From the NCBI GenBank assembly GCA_041395725.1, contig JAWKZW010000001.1:4718501-4782500 (forward strand): a stretch of DNA of 64,000 nucleotides, given 5' to 3'. This document shows positions 25,411-33,509 of this stretch, in pieces. This DNA is from Gammaproteobacteria bacterium. Lineage in GTDB: Bacteria; Pseudomonadota; Gammaproteobacteria; Pseudomonadales; Pseudohongiellaceae. Each line of letters starts with the position of its first letter. The stretch's first letter is position 1. The notes beneath the pieces are model-generated. The model saw nothing but the letters and a program-made list of their open reading frames with translations. It was not told the origin of the DNA and made no database searches. The position numbers and the translations under genes are program-made.

Positions 25411-25677
25411 TTTGCCTGCCTCTACCTTCTTATAGCTGAGTCTAAGTTCTAACTGTCTACAAGCTTTACTGCCGTTTTCTACCGGGCGTGTTTTTTCCCG
25501 CCGCGGAGTTATTTTGTAATCTGGGTTATGTGCCGGGTAATTCTGATCGCCTGGCTCGACCTTGACACGGGCCTGTCACCAGCACCTTTGTTATTTGTTA
25601 CTTATTGCTGCTATTTTTGTCCTGCTATCTTTTAGGATCTGCTGACCCTGCCCAGCTGATACCACGAGCCTGCGGAA

Positions 25678-25753
25678 TGGTGCTCACATCCGGAGTCGAA
25701 CCGGAGACCTCTTCATTACCAATGAAGTGCTCTACCGCCTGAGCTATGCGAGC
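25678..25753 (-). tRNA. tRNA-Thr (anticodon GGT)
   Basis: 76 nt. Acceptor GCTCGCA/TGTGAGC (one G-T pair), anticodon stem-loop CTTCA-TTGGTAA-TGAAG, T loop TTCGACT, and encoded CCA. Corresponds to thrT of the tRNA-tufB operon. A 267-bp spacer to tufB follows and holds no gene. Confidence 0.97.
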
Positions 25754-25869
25754 CAACCCCTGTAGGATCTGGCCGACCAGAGGCCAGCGGTCCGCAGTTT
25801 AATTGATCAGCAACTTTTTATTACTCTATCTACTTCGCCCTAACCTTATACGACATACGACTTATAAGA

Positions 25870-25943
25870 TGGAGCGGGTAGCGGGAATCGAACCCGCGCG
25901 ACCAGCTTGGAAGGCTGGGGTTCTACCTCTGAACTATACCCGC
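25870..25943 (-). tRNA. tRNA-Gly (anticodon TCC)
   Basis: 74 nt. Acceptor GCGGGTA/TACCCGC, anticodon stem-loop CCAGC-CTTCCAA-GCTGG, T loop TTCGATT, and encoded CCA. Corresponds to glyT of the tRNA-tufB operon. Confidence 0.97.
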
Positions 25944-25979
25944 CTGCCAGAAACAATACGTTCTCGGCTTGTTTCCAGA

Positions 25980-26063
25980 TGGTGGAGGGGGGTGGATTCG
26001 AACCACCGAAGCTTTCGCGTCAGATTTACAGTCTGATCCCTTTGACCGCTCGGGAACCCCTCC
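25980..26063 (-). tRNA. tRNA-Tyr (anticodon GTA)
   Basis: 84 nt class II tRNA with a long variable arm (GCGAAAGC). Acceptor GGAGGGG/CCCCTCC, anticodon loop CTGTAAA, encoded CCA. First gene of the tRNA-tufB operon, about 45 nt downstream of the predicted transcription start. Confidence 0.97.
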
Positions 26064-26109
26064 CCGCAGAGCTCCCCTGGAGCAAATTCCGTTGGCCCTC
26101 TGATTCAAA

Positions 26110-26144
26110 CGCGGCATTTTAGGGGAATTGCTAACCTTGTGCAA
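26110..26144 (-). promoter_or_regulatory. Strong stable-RNA promoter of the tRNA-tufB operon
   Basis: Minus strand: -35 TTGCAC (26139-26144), 17-bp spacer, -10 TAAAAT (26116-26121), then a GC-only discriminator GCCGCG (26110-26115). A GC-rich discriminator is typical of stringently controlled rRNA and tRNA promoters. The remainder of 26145-26318 shows no gene. Confidence 0.75.
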
Positions 26145-26318
26145 TCGTTTCGCGGAGATTTTCTAACCTTCACGATAACGGGCTGGTCAGACAGGCGCGA
26201 AGTCAGCCTGATCGGCTCAAGCTCACCTCAATTCAACCGGGAAGGAAACACCGCAATGGGTAACCTGGCCTGGCTGCGCCCCTCGCAATTACTCCGCGAC
26301 AACCCGTCCCCGGCCTTA

Positions 26319-27056
26319 TCACGGCAAAGCCAGACCAAGACCGTCGAACACCAGGCTCGGCACCTCACGGATTTCAACGCCATCGGTTGTCAGGAAATCT
26401 CTTAGTAAGGGCGCATCCCCTCCGGTCAAATAGAGAACAGGCACGCCGCAGGCGGACAATTGCCGGAGCTCCCGCGCGATCACTTTCTCCACCAGCGCCG
26501 TCAACATCACCAGTGTGCCATGATAAATAGCGTCTTCGCTGGAGTTGCCCGGCTCCAGACTCCAGACTGGCCGGGGTGCCAGGCGAATTGCAGTATTTCG
26601 AGTCAGCGCCTCCGGACTCAGCCTGAAACCCGGGACAATATAGCCACCCAGGTGCCTCCCGCTGGCTTCGACCAGGTCGATAGTCAGTGCAGTTCCGCAG
26701 TCTACTATAACAGCAGCGCCAGCAGCATCCCGATGGGCAGCCAGCAGGGTCAGCCAGCGGTCCACACCCAGTTTCTGCGGATCACTGTAACCGACCGTTA
26801 CTCCCTGACATTCGCGCAACACCTTTGCTACCTGCACCGTCAGCCCCCATTGCTCATGTAACTGGCGGATGAGATCCGGCAGAAACCCCTCGGCCCGCAC
26901 ACAGGCTACCCGGACCCGCTGCAGCGAATAGGCTCTGACCGTCTGGTCGAATAACTGTTGCAGGTTGTCTGCCACTCCCGCTGCTTTCACCACATCTTCA
27001 AGGTCTATTACGCGCCACTTTATGCGCGTGTTGCCAATGTCCAATTCCAGAATCAT
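26319..27056 (-). CDS. coaX: Type III pantothenate kinase
   Basis: First committed step of coenzyme A synthesis: ATP-dependent phosphorylation of pantothenate. 245 residues of the ASKHA fold. N-terminal phosphate loop LELDIGNTRIKW, GVDRWLTLLAAH motif and VDCGTALTIDLV with the catalytic Asp, then GGYIVPGFRLS. Presumably cotranscribed with birA 63 bp upstream, as in pseudomonads. Confidence 0.95.
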   Translation of the reverse strand: MILELDIGNTRIKWRVIDLEDVVKAAGVADNLQQLFDQTVRAYSLQRVRVACVRAEGFLPDLIRQLHEQWGLTVQVAKVLRECQGVTVGYSDPQKLGVDRWLTLLAAHRDAAGAAVIVDCGTALTIDLVEASGRHLGGYIVPGFRLSPEALTRNTAIRLAPRPVWSLEPGNSSEDAIYHGTLVMLTALVEKVIARELRQLSACGVPVLYLTGGDAPLLRDFLTTDGVEIREVPSLVFDGLGLALP

Positions 27057-27119
27057 GGTTCAGTCCGATGGGGTCTTTTCCAGCTGTTGAATGAGAAGAT
27101 TCTCTGATCAGGCATCCGG

Positions 27120-28136
27120 TTATTCTTGATCAGACTGTTCTGCTGCCGTGCTCACCGGTCGCAATGACGGTGCGACTTCGCCGCCACTGACCTGCTGATC
27201 ACCATCGTCGCTCTGAAGGATTAACGCTCCAGTAGCGCCGACACCTTTTACCATACCGTTTAACCGTCTTTTACCATCGGTAATTTCCACTTCCTGGCCA
27301 TGCAGGGCATCCAGGCGACTCCATTGCGCCCGGAATGGCTCAAACCCACTGACAAAGAGCTGCTGTAGGTTTTTCTCCAGATGCGACAGGATCGCTGCGA
27401 CCAGGCTATTGCGATCAATGGCTGAATTACCCCAGGAACGGAGATCCGTCGCCGCCTGATCGATACTTGCCCGATCCCGCTCGGACAGGGACACATTGAT
27501 ACCCATACCGATTATCACATGAGCGGAACTGGACTGAGCTCCGTGCAGCTCCAATAAAATGCCGGCCAGCTTCGCATCGCCGAGCCAGACATCATTCGGC
27601 CATTTGACCCGCAACGATTCGCCACCCTGCACGCCAGCCGCACGTAAACCGTCAACCAGACTCAGCGCCGTAACCAGACTCAACCCACCCAGTGCTGACT
27701 GCAGATCCGGCACGGGCCAGACCACGGTCAGGTAAATATTGCGTGCCGGAGGGCTCACCCAGGTCCGCCCTCGCCTGCCTCGTCCGCTGAGCTGTTGTTC
27801 CGCCAGGAACAGTCCCTGCCCCCTGCCCCCACCACTCAACCAGCGCATGGCCTGTGAGTTGGTTGAGTCGATAGTCTGATGCACTTCGAAGCAGGCCAGC
27901 GATTTCTGCAGAGAGGGGCTGATTGCGGCCCCTATCAGATCGCGATCAAGCAGGATCAGGGGCTCGATCAATCGATAGCCACGCACCTCGTCAACCTCAA
28001 GGTTCAGCCCCTCGTCCGGAAACCCGACCAACTCAGCCTCCAGAGATTTAAGATCAAGCCTGGTTTCAGCGAGCAGTTTCGCCCTGCCGTGCCACTTGCC
28101 GTCGGCCAGGATGTTCAATAGAGAGCGCGAGGTCAT
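27120..28136 (-). CDS. birA: Bifunctional biotin-protein ligase / biotin operon repressor
   Basis: Attaches biotin to carboxyl carrier proteins and represses biotin genes. 338 residues: N-terminal winged helix (about 1-60), ligase domain with QLSGRGRRGRTWVSPPARN (biotinoyl-AMP loop, GRGRRG) and KWPNDVWLGDAKLAGIL, and an SH3-like C-terminal domain (about 275-320). ATG start at 28136. Heads a two-gene unit with coaX. Confidence 0.95.
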   Translation of the reverse strand: MTSRSLLNILADGKWHGRAKLLAETRLDLKSLEAELVGFPDEGLNLEVDEVRGYRLIEPLILLDRDLIGAAISPSLQKSLACFEVHQTIDSTNSQAMRWLSGGGRGQGLFLAEQQLSGRGRRGRTWVSPPARNIYLTVVWPVPDLQSALGGLSLVTALSLVDGLRAAGVQGGESLRVKWPNDVWLGDAKLAGILLELHGAQSSSAHVIIGMGINVSLSERDRASIDQAATDLRSWGNSAIDRNSLVAAILSHLEKNLQQLFVSGFEPFRAQWSRLDALHGQEVEITDGKRRLNGMVKGVGATGALILQSDDGDQQVSGGEVAPSLRPVSTAAEQSDQE

Positions 28137-28319
28137 GACGTAGTGAGTTCAGTGAAACAGAGAGTTGCGGGCAAACACAGTTGTTAGCGCGACGAGTCAC
28201 GCCGGGATCCAAGCTCGCAGCGCAGCGCCTGAAGCACCCGCAGCTTAGCGAAACGCACCGGAAACTTCAGCGAAAGGCGCGATCAAAGGCAGTTACGCCA
28301 CCATCAAAAAGCCACCATC

Positions 28320-28351
28320 AAAAAAGGGAGCGTGACAACTTCACGTCTCCC
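28320..28351 (-). terminator. Intrinsic terminator of cstA
   Basis: The minus strand reads GGGAG(A)CGTGA, loop AGTTG, TCACGCTCCC, then six U. About 10 bp of stem with one bulge. It lies 80 bp past the cstA stop and upstream of birA. Just beyond is a duplicated GCCACCATCAAAAA (about 28297-28324). Confidence 0.75.
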
Positions 28352-28430
28352 TCCTGTTACTTACCTTGCCGCCTGTGCGGGCAAACCCTACCGGCATTTC
28401 TGCCGCCAGGATCGCCCACCAGGCTGATCC

Positions 28431-30143
28431 TTACTCGCCGCCGGAACTTGCCGGATCCTCTTCCGCCAGTGTCGACTCTCCTTTTCGGAGTTTCGATATC
28501 TCGGAAAGTGCCTCCAGCATGACGACGATACTGGCAGCCATAACCGCCAGACTGAGAATCACCAACAACCAGTTGGCCTGCCGAACGTAGGTAATAAGCG
28601 ACAGACCGCTGGCCCAGAATGCCACCACGATAACAAAAATCATGGGCAGCAGGGTTGGCAGGAAGTTACGCTTGAGCTTCATCAGGTAAATGGAAATCAC
28701 CAGCAAGGTCATGCTCGCCAGAATCTGATTGCCGGCACCGAAAATAGGCCAGATCCTGTTGCCGCCATCGCCCGGATATTCCACCGATGCACCAAACGCC
28801 AGCAGCAGACAGGTGCCCACTGCCAGCAAGGTGGCGATATAGTTATTCTTTAACGGGTTGATCTTGTAGATATCACCCCACTCCTGAATGATATACCGCT
28901 GCAGTCGCAAGCCGGCATCCATTGTGGTTCCGGCGAACAGCACTACCATGACAGTAAGCATGGTCTGCGAGAACGCTAATGACATACCCCAGCCCTGGAA
29001 GATCAGCTCGGCACCACCCTCGATGAATTTGCTGGCCGGTGGCCCCTGGTTGTAGGCAGGATAGATCGTGCTCCAATCGGCACCAGTGGCGGCATAGAGT
29101 GAGCCTGTCACCGCAACGATCGTAATCAGTGCCAGAGAGCCTTCGCCCAGGGCGCCAAGATAACCCACAAACCGCGCGTCCTTCTCATTGCTGATCTGCT
29201 TGGAACTGGTACCGGACGAAACAATCCCGTGAAACCCGGAGATCGCACCGCAGGCAATGGTCACAAAAAGCATCGGGAACAGAGGTGGCGTCCCCGCGGC
29301 GAGATTCTGATTAAATGCCGGCGCCGTGATTTCGGGACCGGTAATCAGAACTGCCGAGTAGAGAACCAACAGGCCAATAACCAGCTGCGCCCCGTTGATG
29401 TAGTCCCTGGGCTGAAGTAGCAGCCAGACCGGCAACATGGACGCGATACCTGCATAGACGAAGAGGATAATTATCCATGAACCGTTGTCGCCCAGCACGG
29501 GGATCTCTTCAGGCAGTCCAAGAGGCCAGATGCTGCCGATGTAAATCGTGAAGTAAAGTATTGCCACACCAACCACAGAAATGAGCAGCAGGTTGTACTT
29601 CCGGCGAATTAACACGCCAATGGCGATAGCCACGGGAATTGCCGCCCAGGCCGGGAATACGGAAGTGGGAAACTCGACCATTTCATTGGCAATGATGCTG
29701 CCGAATACCGCGTTGACCATCAATAGTAGAAGAAAGATGACAACCATGAACAGCGATCTCGCCCGCTTGCCGATCACGCTTTCTGAAAGAGCACCGATCG
29801 ACTTCGCGCCGTGCCGGGTACTGGCCCAGAGAGCTCCCATATCATGGACGCCCGCGAAGAAGATGGAACCGAGGGTCACCCACAGAAGAGCCGGCACCCA
29901 TCCCCAATAGACTGCAATGGCGGGCCCCACGATGGGCGCCGCACCAGCAACAGCGGTGAAGTGCGCACCCCACAACACAAACTTGTTGGTAGGTACGTAG
30001 TCGATGCCATCGTTTAACCGGTGGGCAGGGGTTTCGTAATCCGGGTCGAGCCGATAGATTTTTTCGGCGATGAATTTCGAGTAAACGAACCAGCCGAATG
30101 TAAATCCCGCGAGTCCAAAGATGATGATAAAAAGCGAGGACAT
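28431..30143 (-). CDS. cstA: Carbon starvation protein A family transporter
   Basis: Inner-membrane permease of the CstA/BtsT family, whose characterised members import pyruvate or peptides under carbon limitation. 570 residues, shorter than E. coli CstA (about 700), with more than ten hydrophobic segments. Conserved blocks: NKFVLWGAHFTAVAGAAPIVGP (key FTAVAGAAP), GVHDMGALWAS, SGFHGIVSSGTSSKQI and GAGNQILASMTL. Own terminator downstream; the substrate cannot be told from sequence. Confidence 0.9.
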   Translation of the reverse strand: MSSLFIIIFGLAGFTFGWFVYSKFIAEKIYRLDPDYETPAHRLNDGIDYVPTNKFVLWGAHFTAVAGAAPIVGPAIAVYWGWVPALLWVTLGSIFFAGVHDMGALWASTRHGAKSIGALSESVIGKRARSLFMVVIFLLLLMVNAVFGSIIANEMVEFPTSVFPAWAAIPVAIAIGVLIRRKYNLLLISVVGVAILYFTIYIGSIWPLGLPEEIPVLGDNGSWIIILFVYAGIASMLPVWLLLQPRDYINGAQLVIGLLVLYSAVLITGPEITAPAFNQNLAAGTPPLFPMLFVTIACGAISGFHGIVSSGTSSKQISNEKDARFVGYLGALGEGSLALITIVAVTGSLYAATGADWSTIYPAYNQGPPASKFIEGGAELIFQGWGMSLAFSQTMLTVMVVLFAGTTMDAGLRLQRYIIQEWGDIYKINPLKNNYIATLLAVGTCLLLAFGASVEYPGDGGNRIWPIFGAGNQILASMTLLVISIYLMKLKRNFLPTLLPMIFVIVVAFWASGLSLITYVRQANWLLVILSLAVMAASIVVMLEALSEISKLRKGESTLAEEDPASSGGE

Positions 30144-30285
30144 ATACCGCTCTCCCAGGTTTTTATTATGGAAAAAAAGCCGACGAATAATAGCAAGTTA
30201 ATGTCACCCGACACAACGCAATGACGTGGCAATATTGGCCGAACGGCACTTATTTCGCCGTTTCGCGGCTAATCAGCCGAATCAG

Positions 30286-30337
30286 GCGGCCGGTGCAGGG
30301 CCGCCCTGTCCGCTGGAAAGAGCTCTGCACCGGCCGC
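30286..30337 (-). terminator. Long GC-rich inverted repeat after the first PHM-like gene
   Basis: 13-bp perfect arms GCGGCCGGTGCAG (30286-30298) and CTGCACCGGCCGC (30325-30337) with a 26-nt loop, 16 bp past the stop of the 30354-32051 gene. There is no U-tract. Probably an RNA 3'-end structure; a recombination or regulator site cannot be excluded. Confidence 0.45.
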
Positions 30338-30353
30338 GTTATATCAGCAGCCG

Positions 30354-32051
30354 TCAGGGGTTGGTGGGCTCAGCCGCGTGGTAGGTCCAGTACCCGATAA
30401 ACATTTCGTCCCAGCTTTGCAAGCCGAAGGTAAGCTCCTTGCTGGGATCCGGGTTTGCCGGGTTGTACTCGGAATTATCGAAAGATCCTGACACGACTAC
30501 CCGCGATCCCGCCGGAATAAACTCCGGCTCCGACAGCTGGTAGGTGGGCTGCCAGGCATAGCTGTAGTTGGGGACGCTGAGCAGATCCTTCAGCGAGCCG
30601 TCCGGCTGCAGAACGGAAAACTTCATGTCTTTACCACGGAAGTGCATGTGGGCCCGCAAGCCGGTTACAACCACATCCTCTTCAAAGGTATATTGGGCCT
30701 TCAGCTCATGATCCCTGGCATAGGGCGGGATTCTGAACATGGTTGCCACGGAACGGGTGAAATTTTCGTATTTCGGTGGCTCATCATAGAGGTACAGCCC
30801 CAACGTGGTTTCGTCGGAAGTGGCTCGACCGTTGGTGGTGTAGTGAAACTGCATGGACAGTTTGTGACCTGCCGGGATAAAGACCCCGGTATCCTCCGGA
30901 AACTCCATGGCCTCAATCTTACCGGGCGCATAGCCTTCAAGAAAACGTCTGGCGATGGAGCGGGTGTCCTGCTCACCGCCTTCAAAGTTTTCTGATGGCG
31001 CGGTGACATAGGTCAGCAGGTGGTGCAGAACAGAACGATCGCCCGGTACAAACTGCACAGCGCGAACCCACTGGTCGTCATCAAACGGTAACTCGACATC
31101 TACGTTGATATAGTCCAACACACCGGTGGCAGGAATCTCCTGCCTGGGCGCCGTGATAACGTAATCAGGCTCTCCGAGCTGCCAATCATCCAGGCCTGGA
31201 AAGGTCAATTCGGCAAGCGGGTCTGAGGCGATCATCCCCCGCGGCGCGCCGGCATCGATCCAGTGGACAAGCGTCTGTAAATCCTGCTCGGAAATGTACC
31301 GTGCGTTGTCGAAATGCCCGATAGCCGGATCCACCTGCTCTGGCGGCATACGCTTGGATAACAATACTTCCCGGATCATCGGCGACCAGCCCTGCAGCAT
31401 CAGATGGCTGTTGATGGCGAAGGGGCCAATACCGCCTTCACGGTGGCAGATTGCGCACTGCTCCGCGATGATTGGCGCCACGTCGGTGGCGTAATCAGGC
31501 ACATTATTCGCGTGCATCTCCTTCACGGGGTAGTCGATAGCACAACCGGAAGCCGGCAGCACAGTGGTTGCATCGATGCTTCCCTCGGTGGCGCCCTGAA
31601 TATGAGCGGTCAGTTGTTCATGTACTGGCCCACGGTACAGGACAGTGAGTCGATCGGGATCCAGCACCACCACCTCGCCCGCGGAGGTAAAGCCCAGGGT
31701 CTCTGAAACCAGTTGACCGTCATCCACCAGAACCGGCATGCCGGCATTCACCCGGGCAACCTCGGAGCGGCCGATATTTTCGGCGTCGATCAGCATAAAG
31801 GCGATTCCCTGCTCCTGCCAGGCCTGTTGAACCGAGCGGAACTGGTCGAGTGCCGGCCCCATGGCGGCACAGTCTTCAGCATAGGCCATAATGACCAGTG
31901 CCTCACTATGCCCGTAACGGCTGAACTGGTGGAATTCGCCAGTACCGTCGAGTAACGCAAAGTCGCCGACCCGATCGGGCAGGCCATAGGCGCTGGCGGC
32001 AGCCAGCAGACTTCCAACCAGGGTGACACCCAAGTTTCGCAGCAGTTTCAT
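30354..32051 (-). CDS. Exported thioredoxin-like/cytochrome c/copper monooxygenase (PHM-like) fusion protein, copy 1
   Basis: 565 residues. Signal peptide (1-22); thioredoxin-like domain (about 25-165) with a single Cys61 and no CxxC; c-type heme site CAICH (199-203) with a possible Met ligand in KRMPP (235); then a two-domain copper type II monooxygenase (about 295-560). All PHM copper ligand positions are recognisable: His343-His344 and His403 (CuH site), His468/His470 in HMH and Met550 (CuM site). PHM hydroxylates the alpha-carbon of a C-terminal glycine. Predicted periplasmic. It faces away from the PAL-like gene at 32383. The peptide substrate is unknown; a different C-H hydroxylation is possible. 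See copy 2 at 41280. Confidence 0.75.
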   Translation of the reverse strand: MKLLRNLGVTLVGSLLAAASAYGLPDRVGDFALLDGTGEFHQFSRYGHSEALVIMAYAEDCAAMGPALDQFRSVQQAWQEQGIAFMLIDAENIGRSEVARVNAGMPVLVDDGQLVSETLGFTSAGEVVVLDPDRLTVLYRGPVHEQLTAHIQGATEGSIDATTVLPASGCAIDYPVKEMHANNVPDYATDVAPIIAEQCAICHREGGIGPFAINSHLMLQGWSPMIREVLLSKRMPPEQVDPAIGHFDNARYISEQDLQTLVHWIDAGAPRGMIASDPLAELTFPGLDDWQLGEPDYVITAPRQEIPATGVLDYINVDVELPFDDDQWVRAVQFVPGDRSVLHHLLTYVTAPSENFEGGEQDTRSIARRFLEGYAPGKIEAMEFPEDTGVFIPAGHKLSMQFHYTTNGRATSDETTLGLYLYDEPPKYENFTRSVATMFRIPPYARDHELKAQYTFEEDVVVTGLRAHMHFRGKDMKFSVLQPDGSLKDLLSVPNYSYAWQPTYQLSEPEFIPAGSRVVVSGSFDNSEYNPANPDPSKELTFGLQSWDEMFIGYWTYHAAEPTNP

Positions 32052-32382
32052 CGTAACACTCCAGTTGTCAAAATCGCGGGGGGATTGTACTGCACATTAT
32101 CCCGGAAAGTTAGCCGGCACGGTCTGCTGACAGAGCTGAAATGCCCCATCGATGCGGCAGACGAGACTGCTTCTGCCACCCCGGGACAAAAAGACGGTGA
32201 TTACGCCCACTCGCCCTCCCCTGGAGGTAACCGACATGGCGTACCCATGAGACTTCAGGGGCCTGGGGTTGGGACTTCTGCCTGCCAGGGGACAGAGACA
32301 TCCGTAGGATAATCCAGTACAGTGAGATACCTTTTGTCAGGTAGCAGTCATCCCTTGTAGCGCAATGGAGCGGAGGAAAACA
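32052..32382. promoter_or_regulatory. Divergent intergenic region between PHM-like and PAL-like genes
   Basis: 331 bp between oppositely oriented start codons; it must hold both promoters. No strong -35/-10 pair stood out on either strand, and no operator palindrome was seen. No gene supported. Confidence 0.4.
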
Positions 32383-33432
32383 ATGTCTCGTCTAAGATCA
32401 CTAACAGCCTGGATTACATGCCTGGGGGCAGCTTGCCTGATAACCACACAGGCAGTGGCCCAACTGGACAATCCCAATGTCATTCCAAACCCTTATGAAA
32501 CCGTAAACCCCGCTCAGGAAGACTGGGTAACCCTCCCGAACGGCCGGACCTGGGGAGCCACCAGCACCGTGTATTACGCAGGCGACGGCTACCTCTGGGC
32601 GGCCGAACGTTGCGGCGCCAATGGTAATTGCCTTGACACACCAGAGCTGGACCCGATTTTTCTTATCGACCCGCAGGGCAATGTGGTACGCAGCTTTGGC
32701 GCCGGACTGATCGTGTGGCCCCACGGCATCCACGTGGACCCTGAAGGCAATGTCTGGATAGCCGACGCCCGTGGTGACGATGACCGCGGCATGGGACACC
32801 AGGTACACAAGTTCAGTCCGGAGGGTGAACTGCTGATGAGCCTGGGTCAACCGGGCCTGGCAGGTAAGGGACACTATATCTTTGATCAGCCTAACGACGT
32901 TCTGGTGGCGCCGAATGGTGACATTTTTGTCGCCGATGGACACTCGGCGGATGGCAACAACCGCATCGTCAAGTACTCCAGTGAAGGTGAATACCTTATG
33001 GAGTGGGGTGGGACTGGCTCCGAAGACGGCGAAATCCGTGTCCCTCACGCCCTCGCAATGGACTCCCAGGGTCGCCTGTTCGTTGCTGACCGTGCCAACA
33101 GCCGGCTGCAGATTTTCGACCAGGACGGCAACCACATCGACACCTGGACCCAGTTTGGCCGGCCCAGCGGCCTCTATATCGACGCCAACGATGTACTTTA
33201 TTCGGCGGATTCCGAGTCCAACACCGGCCCCCGGCGGAACTCCGGCTGGTACCGCGGCATTCGCATCGGCAGTGCCGTGGACGGCTTTGTCACCGCCTTC
33301 ATCCCCGACCCCAACTCCGGCGCAGCCCGGGGAACCAGCGTGGCAGAGGGTGTTACGGCTGACGAAGACGGCAATGTGTACGGCGCCGAGGTTGCCCAGC
33401 GGAAGCTGCGGAAATACCGGCTCCGGCAGTGA
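32383..33432 (+). CDS. Exported NHL-propeller protein related to peptidyl-alpha-hydroxyglycine amidating lyase, copy 1 (divergent)
   Basis: 349 residues. I use the ATG at 32383 because GGAGGAAAACA precedes it and it gives a good signal peptide (1-26, cleavage after QAVA). NHL repeats form a six-bladed propeller. Against animal PAL, Arg76 (AERCG), His114 (WPHGIHVD), His222 (VPHALAMD) and Arg237 (VADRANSR) match, and ADGHSADGNNRIVKY aligns with the DGY motif but has His187 for the catalytic Tyr. The third zinc His is replaced by Glu322 (AEGVTAD). It may bind zinc with altered chemistry or be a lyase variant. Divergent from the PHM-like gene; ends at a shared terminator. Confidence 0.7.
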   Translation: MSRLRSLTAWITCLGAACLITTQAVAQLDNPNVIPNPYETVNPAQEDWVTLPNGRTWGATSTVYYAGDGYLWAAERCGANGNCLDTPELDPIFLIDPQGNVVRSFGAGLIVWPHGIHVDPEGNVWIADARGDDDRGMGHQVHKFSPEGELLMSLGQPGLAGKGHYIFDQPNDVLVAPNGDIFVADGHSADGNNRIVKYSSEGEYLMEWGGTGSEDGEIRVPHALAMDSQGRLFVADRANSRLQIFDQDGNHIDTWTQFGRPSGLYIDANDVLYSADSESNTGPRRNSGWYRGIRIGSAVDGFVTAFIPDPNSGAARGTSVAEGVTADEDGNVYGAEVAQRKLRKYRLRQ

Positions 33433-33460
33433 CTCCAGCCTGTCGAGTGTGATAAGACAT

Positions 33461-33494
33461 AAAAAAGGCGGAATCCTGAGATTCCGCCTTTTTT
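33461..33494. terminator. Bidirectional intrinsic terminator
   Basis: Perfect 14-bp stem AAAAAAGGCGGAAT/ATTCCGCCTTTTTT with loop CCTGAG, between convergent genes ending at 33432 (+) and 33510 (-). U6 tracts on both strands. Confidence 0.92.
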
Positions 33495-33509
33495 ATAGCG
33501 CTACCAATA

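Noticed and set aside
25411..25677. Possible extra tRNA (thrU equivalent) or a separate tufB promoter upstream of tufB
   Set aside because: No further cloverleaf was found, and no -35/-10 pair of adequate quality.
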